Source: Treponema pedis
Lineage (GTDB): Bacteria > Spirochaetota > Spirochaetia > Treponematales > Treponemataceae
Assembly (NCBI RefSeq): GCF_017161325.1
Contig: NZ_CP045670.1
Coordinates: forward strand, 248,001-312,000
Reading direction: 5' to 3'
DNA: 64,000 bases
The position numbers and the translations under genes were made by a program. Numbering within the stretch: position 1 is the stretch's first letter; every line of letters begins with the position of its first letter. The notes under the pieces are model-generated. The model made no database searches. It saw only the letters and a list, made by a program, of their open reading frames with translations, and was not told the DNA's origin. Positions 9,760 to 18,142 of the stretch are shown piece after piece.

Positions 9760-9805
9760 AATCGCCCGTTATCGATTTATGCCTGATAACGGGCGATTTT
9801 TATTT
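9760..9805 (+). terminator. Strong intrinsic terminator of the H-cluster/ABC operon
   Basis: A perfect 14-bp stem (AATCGCCCGTTATC, 9760-9773, pairing with 9785-9798) with an 11-base loop is followed by TTTTTATTT. The remaining bases up to 10049 are AT-rich and I see no gene there; TATAAT at 10002-10007 may be the -10 box for the next gene. Confidence 0.93.
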
Positions 9806-10049
9806 GACGTCTTGCCGTAAGCTTAAGCCGTAAACAAAAGCCGCCTATTCATTTTAAATAAACTTTTTTTAATGTAAAGAATTAAAAAGCGTATTATATT
9901 TTAAATACGTAAAAGTTTAAAAACCTCTATATAAATTGAACTGGCCTTGTCTTTGTCCGCTATTTGCAGCCTTTTAAGAAATTAATTTTCCGTATCTTGT
10001 TTATAATCCTAACTTATGTTAAAATTCGAATAAACCGTAAGGAGAAAAA

Positions 10050-10811
10050 ATGAAAAGGTTTGAAGATTTAACATTTACGGACGATTTTATGTTTTGTAAG
10101 GTTATGCAAAATCCGAAGCTATGTAAAAACCTTATTGAAATGATACTGTCCGATACAATCGGTAAAATCAAATATGTCTCGGTGCAGCACAGTATCAACA
10201 CCTATGAACAGGCAAAGTCCGTAAGGTTTGATGTTTCGGTGCAAGCGGAAAACGGTAAATTTTATGATGTGGAAATGCAGGTAAGCAACGAGAGAAATAT
10301 ACCTAAGAGAATGAGATTTTACCAAGCTGCCCTGGATATTTGTTTTTTGGATAAGGGCAATTCGTATAACAATTTAAATGACAGCTTTATAATTTTTATC
10401 TGTTTATTTGATGTTATAGGCAAAAATAGAGCCGTTTATACCTTTGAAAACCTTTGTGTAGAGGAGAAAAACACCCCTTTACAGGACGGAACGAAAAAGG
10501 TTATAATAAATGCGGAAGCCTTTGAGCATACTGAGGACAAAGAATTAAAGGAATTTTTAGAATACCTTAAAACGGGTAAGGTAAATAATGAATTTACAAG
10601 GGGGATAGAAGAAATGATACGGACGGTAAAACAAAACGAAGAGGCAAGACAGGAATACAGATTATTATCAACTTTTGAAATGGACGCTAGGGATAAAGGG
10701 GCTTATGACAACAAAAGAGAAACGGCAAAACTTATGAAGCTGAAAAACTTTGATATAACTTTAATTAAAGAAATAACCGGGCTTTCCGAATCCGAAATAG
10801 AAAAACTGTAA
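10050..10811 (+). CDS. Rpn family recombination-promoting nuclease (PD-(D/E)XK)
   Basis: A 253-residue protein of the Rpn/PDDEXK_2 family, once annotated as putative transposases and now known as DNA endonucleases that promote RecA-independent recombination. The family start FEDLTFTDDFMFCKVMQNP is present. The nuclease core includes VRFDVSVQAENGKFYDVEMQVS, which supplies the acidic residues and the E-x-Q variant of the E-x-K motif. The C-terminal helix NFDITLIKEITGLSESEIEKL is the usual family tail. It stands alone, with AAGGAG before the ATG and a terminator after. Treponemes of this group carry several paralogues, which makes it a likely selfish or recombination-linked gene. Confidence 0.88.
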   Translation: MKRFEDLTFTDDFMFCKVMQNPKLCKNLIEMILSDTIGKIKYVSVQHSINTYEQAKSVRFDVSVQAENGKFYDVEMQVSNERNIPKRMRFYQAALDICFLDKGNSYNNLNDSFIIFICLFDVIGKNRAVYTFENLCVEEKNTPLQDGTKKVIINAEAFEHTEDKELKEFLEYLKTGKVNNEFTRGIEEMIRTVKQNEEARQEYRLLSTFEMDARDKGAYDNKRETAKLMKLKNFDITLIKEITGLSESEIEKL

Positions 10812-10817
10812 TTTTAT

Positions 10818-10846
10818 AAGGGGCTTATAAAAAGCCCTTTTTTTAT
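10818..10846 (+). terminator. Intrinsic terminator after the Rpn gene
   Basis: A 7-bp stem, AAGGGGC (10818-10824) with GCCCTTT (10834-10840, one G-U pair), continues into a T-rich tail. It begins 7 bases after the stop codon. Confidence 0.8.
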
Positions 10847-11034
10847 TTTAATGTAACTTTACAATTTGGAAATAATTATCTACATATGAAAGAAATCTTA
10901 AATATGCATAAAACCGTTTTTTAAAAAAGGCCTGACAGTTTAAAATAACATAATTTAGGCGGAACCTGGTAAAAAAGTTTTATGTGAGTAAGATTGGAAA
11001 TTCTGTAAAAAAGGGTACGGAAAAGGAGTTTTAT

Positions 11035-11475
11035 ATGAAACATAAAAATAAGGTTTACATTATCGGAATGCTGATTTTTACAATCGGTATTATAGCATTG
11101 TCTTCAGGCTGTTCTCAAACAAGGAAGATACAAGGTGTTTGACAATTGACAGGTGAAACGGTAAACGGCACATCAATTACATTACCTGATTTTATTACTA
11201 CATATTACTGCTTTACAAAGAAAAACCTTATGTATATAGTTATTAAAAGCGGCAGCGGTCTTAAAAGGAGCGAGCCCATAGCATATACCGTTGACGGAAA
11301 TAAATTGATAATCAGTACAGGAGAAGGCTCGCCCCTTGTAATCAAGGGAAAAACCGCAACAATTACCGATGAAAGCAAAAATCCTAATACCGGACAAACA
11401 CATAAAACAGTTAAGACATTTACAAAGGTAAGTTCTCCTACACTTAAGGAGATTGAAAAGGCTCCGAAGTTATAA
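11035..11475 (+). pseudogene. Lipocalin-like lipoprotein with an in-frame TGA
   Basis: A 147-codon frame starts at ATG 11035 behind AAAAGGAG and encodes a lipoprotein signal peptide with lipobox LSSGC (Cys26). It is interrupted at codon 36 by TGA (11140-11142) and then continues in the same frame to 11475. Around the stop the frame reads QGV-stop-QLTGE; a tryptophan there would give the G-x-W motif of lipocalin-type domains, so a single TGG-to-TGA change is the simplest reading. The remainder (TGETVNGTSITLP..., ending with VKTFTKV) looks like a short beta-barrel domain. As written, only a 35-residue peptide would be made. Confidence 0.7.
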
Positions 11476-11484
11476 GGATAGTAC

Positions 11485-11518
11485 TGTTATATTGAAATAA
11501 TTTAATTTCAATATAACA
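11485..11518. terminator. AT-rich perfect hairpin after the broken lipoprotein gene
   Basis: A perfect 14-bp inverted repeat, TGTTATATTGAAAT (11485-11498) and its complement (11505-11518), has a 6-base loop. It has few GC pairs and no clear T-run, so it may be a weak bidirectional terminator or an RNA-stabilising hairpin. No gene is seen between 11476 and 11665. Confidence 0.45.
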
Positions 11519-11665
11519 ACGAATTTCGTCAGGGCTTAACGTTTTTCAGGTTCCGAAAACGAAAGACCTGCTTTTTAAATAATTGTTTATAAAAATAAAG
11601 CATATCCATACATTTCTATCATAACTTAAATTTCCCAATTTTATTTTAACTTAATGTCTTTTAAT

Positions 11666-12340
11666 CTACATTTCAAAATGTTTGGTGCGTATAATATGAA
11701 ACCTGTTTTTTTCAGCCTTAATTAAACCTTCTTTTTGCATTTTGCTTATTTCATTGGATAATGCGCTTCTATCAACACCGAGATAATCCGCAAGCTGTTG
11801 GCGATTAAACGGAAGTTCAATTTCCCAAGCCCCCGCCTTAGTTGCCTGATAAGATAAATACGAGCGCAGTCTTCCCCTTATCGATTTTGAAGATATATGA
11901 AACATTCTGCGCGATAAGTGTAAATTTTTTTGTGCAAAAATAAAAATAAGATTTTCAATTATTTTATTATGGTAGCCGCACATCTTTTTGCAAACGGTTA
12001 ATAAGGGTTTTACTTGTAAAAAAAGAATCCTGCATTCTTCCGCGGCGACAACATTTACCATAAGAGCCTCTCCTGAAGCAAATGCGTATGTTTCACCGAA
12101 AACCTTTCCTGTGCCTATTTTATTCAAAACGGTTTTATTACCCCAAATATCATCATTTTCAATCAATACTCCGCCTGATAATACTAAGCCGAAAGAAGTA
12201 ACCGTACTTCCAGTATGCCACACCGATTCTCCTTTTACATATTGCCGCTCCTTTGCTCCGAGGCAGGGCAGTACACTTTTTATTTCATCAATAGTAAGCC
12301 CGCGGAATAAAACCGTATGAGATAACATAAAAAAATCCAT
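11666..12340 (-). CDS. Crp/Fnr family transcription regulator
   Basis: A 224-residue regulator with an N-terminal cyclic-nucleotide-binding-like beta-roll (about residues 15-125) and a C-terminal winged helix-turn-helix (FNRQQLADYLGVDRSALSNEISKMQKEGLI, about 170-200). Two cysteines in MCGYHNK and ECRIL are present, but no N-terminal Fnr-type Cys cluster, so it is closer to Dnr/NnrR-like or other Crp-type sensors. It faces a hemerythrin operon across a 108-base gap that holds a 22-bp perfect palindrome, suggesting it controls itself and that operon. The signal (NO, oxygen or haem) is inferred from context only. RBS AAAGGAAAG precedes ATG 12340. Confidence 0.88.
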   Translation of the reverse strand: MDFFMLSHTVLFRGLTIDEIKSVLPCLGAKERQYVKGESVWHTGSTVTSFGLVLSGGVLIENDDIWGNKTVLNKIGTGKVFGETYAFASGEALMVNVVAAEECRILFLQVKPLLTVCKKMCGYHNKIIENLIFIFAQKNLHLSRRMFHISSKSIRGRLRSYLSYQATKAGAWEIELPFNRQQLADYLGVDRSALSNEISKMQKEGLIKAEKNRFHIIRTKHFEM

Positions 12341-12351
12341 AAATCTTTCCT

Positions 12352-12373
12352 TTATGTTGTTATAACAACATAA
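12352..12373. promoter_or_regulatory. 22-bp perfect palindrome, probable Crp/Fnr operator
   Basis: TTATGTTGTTA followed by its exact reverse complement lies 12 bases upstream of the regulator's start and 76 bases upstream of the divergent operon. Perfect two-fold symmetry of this length is typical for a Crp/Fnr dimer site. The position, partly over the regulator's ribosome binding region, fits autorepression together with control of the stress operon. Confidence 0.8.
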
Positions 12374-12414
12374 TTATTTTAATTATTATAGTATTTTATA
12401 TAAAGATAAACAAG

Positions 12415-12434
12415 CCTATCGGTATTAAGATAGG
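12415..12434 (+). promoter_or_regulatory. Leader stem-loop before the DUF1858 gene
   Basis: CCTATC (12415-12420) pairs with GATAGG (12429-12434) across an 8-base loop, ending 4 bases before the ribosome binding site GGAGG (12439-12443). It repeats the local habit of placing a hairpin directly before the Shine-Dalgarno sequence. Confidence 0.5.
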
Positions 12435-12448
12435 AATCGGAGGTTTTT

Positions 12449-12742
12449 ATGCAAAAAGAAATAATCGGTACATATTCACCGTTAAGTACGGGAAACGGGC
12501 AAATTAAAAACTCGTCTGAAAAAAATCGAAAAGACCCGATTAACGGCTCAATGCTTATAGGGGAAATATTACATAAATATCCTCAAGCGGCATCCGTTTT
12601 AATCGACCACGGAATGCACTGCCTGGGCTGTCCCTCTTCTCAGGCGGAAACATTATCCGACGCTTGTTTAGTGCACGGCCTTGAAAGCGAAAAGGTTGTA
12701 ACTGCCGTAAACAAGGCTTTAAACTGCTATTGTGAAAACTGA
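12449..12742 (+). CDS. DUF1858 domain protein
   Basis: A 97-residue protein whose residues 33-92 form a DUF1858 domain: MLIGEILHKYPQAASVL, then GMHCLGCPSSQAETLSDAC. The CLGC pair is the family's conserved cysteine motif, related to the N-terminus of ScdA/RIC-type Fe-S repair proteins. The first 30 residues are low-complexity and probably flexible. It is the first gene of a stress operon with hemerythrin and DUF2249 proteins, which supports a role in responding to nitrosative or oxidative damage of Fe-S centres; the biochemical role of DUF1858 is not established. Confidence 0.88.
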   Translation: MQKEIIGTYSPLSTGNGQIKNSSEKNRKDPINGSMLIGEILHKYPQAASVLIDHGMHCLGCPSSQAETLSDACLVHGLESEKVVTAVNKALNCYCEN

Positions 12743-12767
12743 TTGCAAATAGCGCAAGGAGAAATGA

Positions 12768-13382
12768 ATGAGTTTATTTTTAAGCAAGATACATTATGAG
12801 CTGTATGATAAAATACGCTTACAAGAACAATTAACGGATTTTTTGCTTACGGATATAAAAGCGGAAGGCTCCCGGTATAATATACATCCTTTTTTATATT
12901 CCGGCGCAGGCGAACTCCCCTTACCCCCGCTTGAAACGGTTATAGACACCGCTAATATTCACGGTTGGCTGCAAAACAGGATTGACAAAGCGGAAAACCG
13001 TTTTGCTCTTTTAGTTACCGCACTCGTGCAGGATAATCCTTTAATAATGCCGGTATTGGAAAAGGCCGCTTTCAGATTCGGTATGCAATATGCCGCGCCT
13101 TCGGATTCAAATGCCGAAGAGGCTTTTCAATATATTTCCGCATTGCTTTTAGACGGAATGCCGTGTACCAGAGTACAGACGATAGAAGAGCGCAGCTCCT
13201 CCCGCGTCGTTTGGAAACGCATTGCCTGTACGCACAGCCGGTATTGGGAAGATAGAGGCGGCAATATCGAATTATACTATAGACTTAGAGCCTCACTGAT
13301 AAACGGAATTCTCAATACAACTTCCGTAACCTTTACGGAAAAAGACTGTGTATATACTCTTTTTGAAGGAGAAAAAAAATGA
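12768..13382 (+). CDS. Uncharacterised protein of the hemerythrin operon
   Basis: A 204-residue soluble protein that I do not recognise with confidence. It has no signal peptide or membrane segment. It is mostly alpha-helical at first (KIRLQEQLTDFLLTDIKAEG) and carries scattered cysteines (PCTRVQ, IACTHSR, EKDCVYTLFEGEKK) with a C-terminal beta-like segment. A distant relation to L-2-amino-thiazoline-4-carboxylate hydrolase-like proteins is possible but unproven. It overlaps the hemerythrin start by 4 bases (ATGA) and has AAGGAG before its own ATG, so it belongs to the same operon. Confidence 0.7.
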   Translation: MSLFLSKIHYELYDKIRLQEQLTDFLLTDIKAEGSRYNIHPFLYSGAGELPLPPLETVIDTANIHGWLQNRIDKAENRFALLVTALVQDNPLIMPVLEKAAFRFGMQYAAPSDSNAEEAFQYISALLLDGMPCTRVQTIEERSSSRVVWKRIACTHSRYWEDRGGNIELYYRLRASLINGILNTTSVTFTEKDCVYTLFEGEKK

Positions 13383-13936
13383 ATGCTGTTGAAATTATGG
13401 TACAGGAGCATAATGCTATTTTACGTCTTATTACCGTTATACGTTCCGCATGCTGCCGTATTTTGGAAGGCGGGACCGTAAATATAGAAGATTTTACTTC
13501 TATGATTATCTTTGCCCGAACTTATGCGGATAAACATCATCACGGAAAAGAAGAAGAGATTTTATTTCTTACTATGACCGAAAAACTGGGACAAGCTGCA
13601 ACAACTCTTATACGTCATGGAATGTTGGTAGAGCATGATATGGGGCGGTTTTTTATAACGGAATTGGAACAGGCGTTAAAACGGTATGCCGCCGAACCCA
13701 ATACGGAAAATAAACTGGACATTATTATGAGAAGCAGCGGATGGGCGGATTTACTTAAACGGCATATCGAAAAAGAAAATACCGTTGTATATCCTTTTGC
13801 CGTAAGAAGTCTTCCTTTTGAAGTTTTAAATGAGGTGGACAGGAAAGTACAATTGTTTGAAGAAAAAGCTGAAAAAGACGGCATACAGCAAAAAAGTTTA
13901 CAACTGCTGGAAGCTCTGGCTTTAAAATATTGTTAA
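13379..13936 (+). CDS. Hemerythrin HHE-domain protein
   Basis: A 185-residue four-helix bundle protein with the di-iron ligand pattern of the hemerythrin/HHE family: His11 (VQEHNAI), His53-55 with Glu58-60 (DKHHHGKEEEILF), His80, His86 (LVEHDMGR), and His129 with Glu133 (RHIEKENTVVYPFA). It should bind a non-haem di-iron centre and handle oxygen, peroxide or nitric oxide in the cytoplasm. Its place behind a DUF1858 gene and before a DUF2249/AhpD-like gene, under a Crp/Fnr-type regulator, matches NO-stress clusters of anaerobes. Confidence 0.92.
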   Translation: MNAVEIMVQEHNAILRLITVIRSACCRILEGGTVNIEDFTSMIIFARTYADKHHHGKEEEILFLTMTEKLGQAATTLIRHGMLVEHDMGRFFITELEQALKRYAAEPNTENKLDIIMRSSGWADLLKRHIEKENTVVYPFAVRSLPFEVLNEVDRKVQLFEEKAEKDGIQQKSLQLLEALALKYC

Positions 13937-13963
13937 ATTTTATAACACAATGGAGGTTTTACT

Positions 13964-14650
13964 ATGAGTTATGAAAATTGGAAAGACAGGATTGAAAATT
14001 TTGAATCCGTAGATGTAAGGCACATGCAAGGGAACTTTTTCCCTTGGCTGCAAAAAAAAGCGGCTTCGGTTAAGTCGGGAAGCGGTATAAAGGTTATTCA
14101 AACCTTTGAGCCTTATCCGTTATACGAAGCCATGGCAAATTTAGGCTTTGAACACCATACGGAACAGGCGGCCGAAAATGAATTTCATGTATATTTTTAC
14201 AGAGCGGAAGAAATTGAAAATTCGGACAATACGCCTTTCCGTCCTATTGCTCTTTTAAATTATCCTTTAATTGACGAAGAGCTTGGAAAAATTGCCGTCG
14301 ATTTTTGGCACCTTACGTGGAAAAATCCCAAACGGTCATTGCCCTACGAAACGAGGCTTTTATTATCTTTAGCCAATGCGGTAGGGGCGGGAAGAATGCG
14401 TCAGGCTTCACGCGAGCTTATTAAGGCATATAGCTGCGGCGTTGAAACCGCCGTATTTGACGATATTTTTGAGCTGTTTGCATGGAATCAGGGAATAGGA
14501 TATTTCAGTTCCGAAATAGGCCCTTCTCCGCTTTTTCAAGCTTATAAGCTTATTAAAAATCAGGAAAAAAACGGAAAAAGCCGCGAGCTTATTCTTGAAA
14601 TGCTTATGGAAAAATTCGGAGAAAAACATCCTGAAGTAGGCGTTCAATAG
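13964..14650 (+). CDS. DUF2249 - AhpD-like fusion protein
   Basis: A 228-residue protein with two parts. Residues about 14-85 resemble DUF2249 (VDVRHMQG..., FEPYPLYEAMANLGFEHH..., ending FHVYFYR), a TusA-like alpha/beta fold seen with hemerythrins and Dnr regulators. Residues about 95-215 resemble a carboxymuconolactone decarboxylase/AhpD helical domain (RLLLSLANAVGAGRMRQASREL, IFELFAWNQGIGYFSSEIG) but lack the CxxC redox pair, with only one Cys (AYSCGV). Such a domain could still bind a small reactive ligand. The RBS GGAGG lies 9 bases before the ATG, and the gene closes the stress operon. Confidence 0.75.
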   Translation: MSYENWKDRIENFESVDVRHMQGNFFPWLQKKAASVKSGSGIKVIQTFEPYPLYEAMANLGFEHHTEQAAENEFHVYFYRAEEIENSDNTPFRPIALLNYPLIDEELGKIAVDFWHLTWKNPKRSLPYETRLLLSLANAVGAGRMRQASRELIKAYSCGVETAVFDDIFELFAWNQGIGYFSSEIGPSPLFQAYKLIKNQEKNGKSRELILEMLMEKFGEKHPEVGVQ

Positions 14651-14676
14651 AGCGGCGAATTAAAGAAAAAATTTCA

Positions 14677-14718
14677 AGGCGGGGCGAATGGTTTTTATAA
14701 AAATTATCCGCTCCGCCT
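14677..14718 (+). terminator. Terminator-like hairpin after the hemerythrin operon
   Basis: AGGCGGGGCG (14677-14686) pairs with CGCTCCGCCT (14709-14718), including one G-U pair, with a T-rich loop and the modest tail GATGTTTTGTT. It is GC-rich compared with its surroundings and sits 27 bases after the last stop codon. Confidence 0.6.
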
Positions 14719-14803
14719 GATGTTTTGTTAAATGCAAGTGGGGTTTTAAACCGCCTGTTACATAAGTTCTTAATTCGTATTTTACGGGTAAATTATATGG
14801 AAG

Positions 14804-15517
14804 CTATTTTCCAGAAAAAAGATTTTTAAATACGGCTGCCGCAAGTCCGGTTTTACCGGGGATTTTACCTTCGGTAAAAGCATAGATATTTTCTTCGGAG
14901 GCAACAATTAAAAGCACATCATCTTCTTCAAATTTATAATTGGGGTCGTCCATAAAAACGAATTCTTCATTTGTTTTTTTGCGGCGGGCGACAATATTTA
15001 CGCAAAAATCCTTTCGTAAATTTGCCTCGATTAAACTCTTCCCTATATATTTTTTATCGATACCGACTTCCGCAAGAGCGAGGTCCTTTGCTATGGGCAT
15101 AAATTTAAATAAAAGCTCCGCAGCTAAAATCGGGGTAGTCCTTTTTGCAGCCTCGCTGTCGGGATAGATAATCTGTGTAGCTCCTACCGTTTGTAAAAGC
15201 TGCCCGTGTTCGTCCGATTGAGCTCGCACAACAATGTTTTCAATTCCGATGTTTTTTAAAATGGTTGTACTTAAAACCGATAATTCTATTTTACGCGTAA
15301 AGTCTACTATTACAGTATCCGTTTTTGAAGTTAAAACCTTTCTAAGAGAGGTTTCGCTTATATCTTCTATTACGTGGGCGGAAGCGGCCTTGCCTTTATA
15401 TTTATCTACAATATCCTTATCCGAATCGATAATCGAAATTTCAGCTCCTATTTTAGAAAGTTCATCAAGCATTCTGATGCCGAAAGTTCCAAGCCCCATA
15501 ATAGCGAATTTTTTCAT
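14804..15517 (-). CDS. TrkA/KtrA potassium-channel regulatory (RCK) protein
   Basis: A 237-residue cytoplasmic RCK protein with an N-terminal Rossmann domain (GLGTFGIRML dinucleotide loop, IIDSDKD) and a C-terminal TrkA-C domain (about 140-220, KYIGKSLIEANLRKDFCVNIVARRK). Such proteins form rings that gate KtrB/TrkH potassium channels in response to NAD(H), ATP or c-di-AMP. No channel gene is adjacent; the upstream neighbour is gyrA, 31 bases away. The regulator therefore must work with a channel encoded elsewhere. RBS GAGGAG precedes the ATG at 15517. Confidence 0.9.
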   Translation of the reverse strand: MKKFAIMGLGTFGIRMLDELSKIGAEISIIDSDKDIVDKYKGKAASAHVIEDISETSLRKVLTSKTDTVIVDFTRKIELSVLSTTILKNIGIENIVVRAQSDEHGQLLQTVGATQIIYPDSEAAKRTTPILAAELLFKFMPIAKDLALAEVGIDKKYIGKSLIEANLRKDFCVNIVARRKKTNEEFVFMDDPNYKFEEDDVLLIVASEENIYAFTEGKIPGKTGLAAAVFKNLFSGK

Positions 15518-15548
15518 AAATTACTCCTCCTCTTCGCGGGCAACAACA

Positions 15549-17972
15549 TCAAGACCTATTAAAATATCCGGTTTTTTCTATATCGAGAATGCGTACCCCT
15601 TGAGCCGCCCGTCCCATAGTTCCGATTGTGTTTACATTTACGCGGATAGTTTTACCTTGTCCGGTTATGCAGACAACCTCATCATCATCAAGGACGGTAA
15701 GAAGCCCTACAACTTCTCCCGTTTTTTCCGAAACGGTATATATTTTTTGCCCTCCGGTTCCCCGTCCGTGCGGAGAAAATTCGGAAAATTCAACCCGCTT
15801 ACCGTAACCGTTTTCCGTCATTACAAGCATTTTTTGGTTTTCGGTAACACGCAAAGCTCCTGTCAATTCATCACCTGAAGAAAGTTTAATTCCGGTTACA
15901 CCGCGCGAAGAGCGTCCCAGTGAGCGTATTTCGGTTTCGCTCATACGCAAGGCTTGCCCGTGCCGCGTTATAAGCATTATTTCATCTTCTCCCGTAGTTA
16001 AAATAGCGCTTACAAGTTTATCGCCTTCATCAAGTTTAATTGCAATTATACCGCGGGTCTTTGCATTTGCAAAGTTATCGGTCGTAACTTTTTTTACAAC
16101 TCCCTCGGCAGTTGCCATTAACAGATAGGTTTTATCGTTAAATTCTTTTAATGAAACTACGGCTGTAATTTCTTCATCGGAAGAAACGGAAAGAAGAGAT
16201 TTAATATGAGTTCCGCGGCTTGTTCTGCTTGCTTCCTGAATTTCATGAACCTTTAACCAATAGGCTTTTCCCGCATTTGTAATAAACATAAGATAATCGT
16301 GGGTCGTTGCCGTAAATATTTGGTCTACAAAATCGTCTTCTGCAAGGTTTGCCGAATTCGAGCCCTTACCTCCGCGGTTTTGATTTTTATATGCGGTTAC
16401 GGGGATACGTTTTATATAGCCGAGGTTGGAAATTAAAATAACCATTTCTTCTTTTTTTATTAAATCTTCAATGTTAAGTTCTTCAACTTCATCGGCTATA
16501 ATATCCGTTCTGCGTTCGTCTCCGAATTTTTCGGCAAGTTCGTTTGTTTCCGTTTTAATTAAAGCAAGGATTTTTTCGGGATGTGCAAGCAGGTCTTTTA
16601 AGTGAGCAATAAGCACTTGAAGTTCTTCCAATTCTTTTTTTAAATCTTCAATTTCCAAACTTGTAAGACGTTTTAATTGCATATCGACAATTGCCTGTGC
16701 CTGCACTTCATCAAAACCGAAACGCTTCATTAAGTTATTTTTTGCAGTTTGAGTATCGCGCGAAGCTCTTATTATTTTTATTACTTCATCGATATTATCG
16801 ATTGCAACAATAAGAGCTTCCAAAATATGGGCGCGCTCTTCCGCCTTGCGTAAATCGAATTTAGTGCGGCGGGTTACTACATCTACGCGGTGTTCCACGA
16901 AATATTTTATAAGAAGTTTTAAATTTAAGGTTTCGGGTTTTCCGTTTACAAGAGCGAGGTTTATAACACCGAAAGAAGATTGTAAGGCGGTTTTTGCAAA
17001 TAGCTGGTTTAATACGACTTTTACAATAGCACCGCGTTTTAATTCTATTACGATACGCAAACCCGTTCTGTCTGAAGTTTCATCGTTTACATTGGAAATA
17101 CCGTCTATTATTTTATCCCGGGCAAGTTCTCCTATACGGGAAACCAAAGTAGTAGTGTTTACTTGATAAGGCACTTCGGTAAATACGATAGTTTCTTTTC
17201 CCTTTTTATCGGTTTCCACATTGAATTTTCCGCGAACAAGAATTTTTCCGCGCCCGGTTTTAAAGGCTTGCTTAATTCCTTTACGGCCGTAAATTGTACC
17301 TCCTGTAGGAAAATCCGGACCTTTCATATATGTGCAAAGTTCGTCAATTTCAATTTCAGGATTGTCAATATAGGCTGAAACGGCGTCGGCTATTTCGCGC
17401 AAGTTGTGCGGAGGCATATTTGTCGCCATACCTACGGCAATTCCGCTTGAGCCGTTTGCAAGCAAAAACGGAAATTTAGCGGGCAGTACCGTAGGCTCGG
17501 TAGTGGAATCGTCGAAGTTCGGAATAAAATCTACGGTTTCTTTTTTTATGTCTTCTACTATAGTTTCGGCAAGTTTTGCCATTTTAGCTTCGGTGTAACG
17601 GTAAGCTGCCGGCGGGTCGCCGCCGATTGTTCCGAAGTTTCCTTGCGGATAAATAACGGGATACCGAAGTGAAAAATCCTGTCCTAAACGGACTAAGGCA
17701 TCATAAACGGAGGCGTCTCCGTGCGGGTGATAACTACCCAATACATCGCCTACTATTTTGGCGCACTTACGCGTAGGCCCCGAACTGCGTAAACTTTTTT
17801 CTTCCATAGAATAAAGGATACGTCTGTGTACGGGCTTTAAACCGTCCCGCACATCTGGCAAGGCGCGGCTTACTATAACCGACATCGAATAATCTATATA
17901 TGCCCGTTTTACTTCCGTTTCAATCGGAACGGGAATAACCGATCCGCCTTCTTTAGTTTGTATTTCTTCCAC
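15549..17972 (-). CDS. gyrA: DNA gyrase subunit A
   Basis: An 807-residue type II topoisomerase subunit that cuts and rejoins DNA and, with GyrB, introduces negative supercoils. The catalytic tyrosine is Tyr126 (YRYTEAKM). The breakage-reunion domain starts SVIVSRALPDVRDGLKPVHR. The C-terminal beta-pinwheel has the GyrA box QNRGGKG, which marks gyrase rather than topoisomerase IV. In the quinolone pocket the motif is HPHGDASVYD, with Ala87 in place of the usual serine (Ser83 in E. coli) while Asp91 is kept. The start is GTG at 17972, with GGAG 5 bases upstream. Confidence 0.97.
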   Translation of the reverse strand: MEEIQTKEGGSVIPVPIETEVKRAYIDYSMSVIVSRALPDVRDGLKPVHRRILYSMEEKSLRSSGPTRKCAKIVGDVLGSYHPHGDASVYDALVRLGQDFSLRYPVIYPQGNFGTIGGDPPAAYRYTEAKMAKLAETIVEDIKKETVDFIPNFDDSTTEPTVLPAKFPFLLANGSSGIAVGMATNMPPHNLREIADAVSAYIDNPEIEIDELCTYMKGPDFPTGGTIYGRKGIKQAFKTGRGKILVRGKFNVETDKKGKETIVFTEVPYQVNTTTLVSRIGELARDKIIDGISNVNDETSDRTGLRIVIELKRGAIVKVVLNQLFAKTALQSSFGVINLALVNGKPETLNLKLLIKYFVEHRVDVVTRRTKFDLRKAEERAHILEALIVAIDNIDEVIKIIRASRDTQTAKNNLMKRFGFDEVQAQAIVDMQLKRLTSLEIEDLKKELEELQVLIAHLKDLLAHPEKILALIKTETNELAEKFGDERRTDIIADEVEELNIEDLIKKEEMVILISNLGYIKRIPVTAYKNQNRGGKGSNSANLAEDDFVDQIFTATTHDYLMFITNAGKAYWLKVHEIQEASRTSRGTHIKSLLSVSSDEEITAVVSLKEFNDKTYLLMATAEGVVKKVTTDNFANAKTRGIIAIKLDEGDKLVSAILTTGEDEIMLITRHGQALRMSETEIRSLGRSSRGVTGIKLSSGDELTGALRVTENQKMLVMTENGYGKRVEFSEFSPHGRGTGGQKIYTVSEKTGEVVGLLTVLDDDEVVCITGQGKTIRVNVNTIGTMGRAAQGVRILDIEKTGYFNRS

Positions 17973-18142
17973 GGTTTACTCCAAATTGAAATTAATAGCC
18001 TTAAAATGACTGTTCTTATAGTATAAAAGGATATTTTAACATAAAACTTGAATATATGGAAGAGGTATTATAAAATTAAAATCCGTTCCTTAAAATAATT
18101 ATATAAAACCGATTCGGTAAAGTTTAATCGGCGGCGCCGGTC

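Noticed and set aside
10050-10811. Rpn-family gene as a transposon
   Set aside because: No terminal inverted repeats or target duplications were seen. The family is now viewed as a nuclease gene, so I annotate only the CDS.
11140-11142. TGA in the lipoprotein gene as a selenocysteine codon
   Set aside because: Treponemes can make selenoproteins, but the expected residue is Trp of a G-x-W motif, and I see no convincing SECIS-type hairpin just 3' of the TGA.
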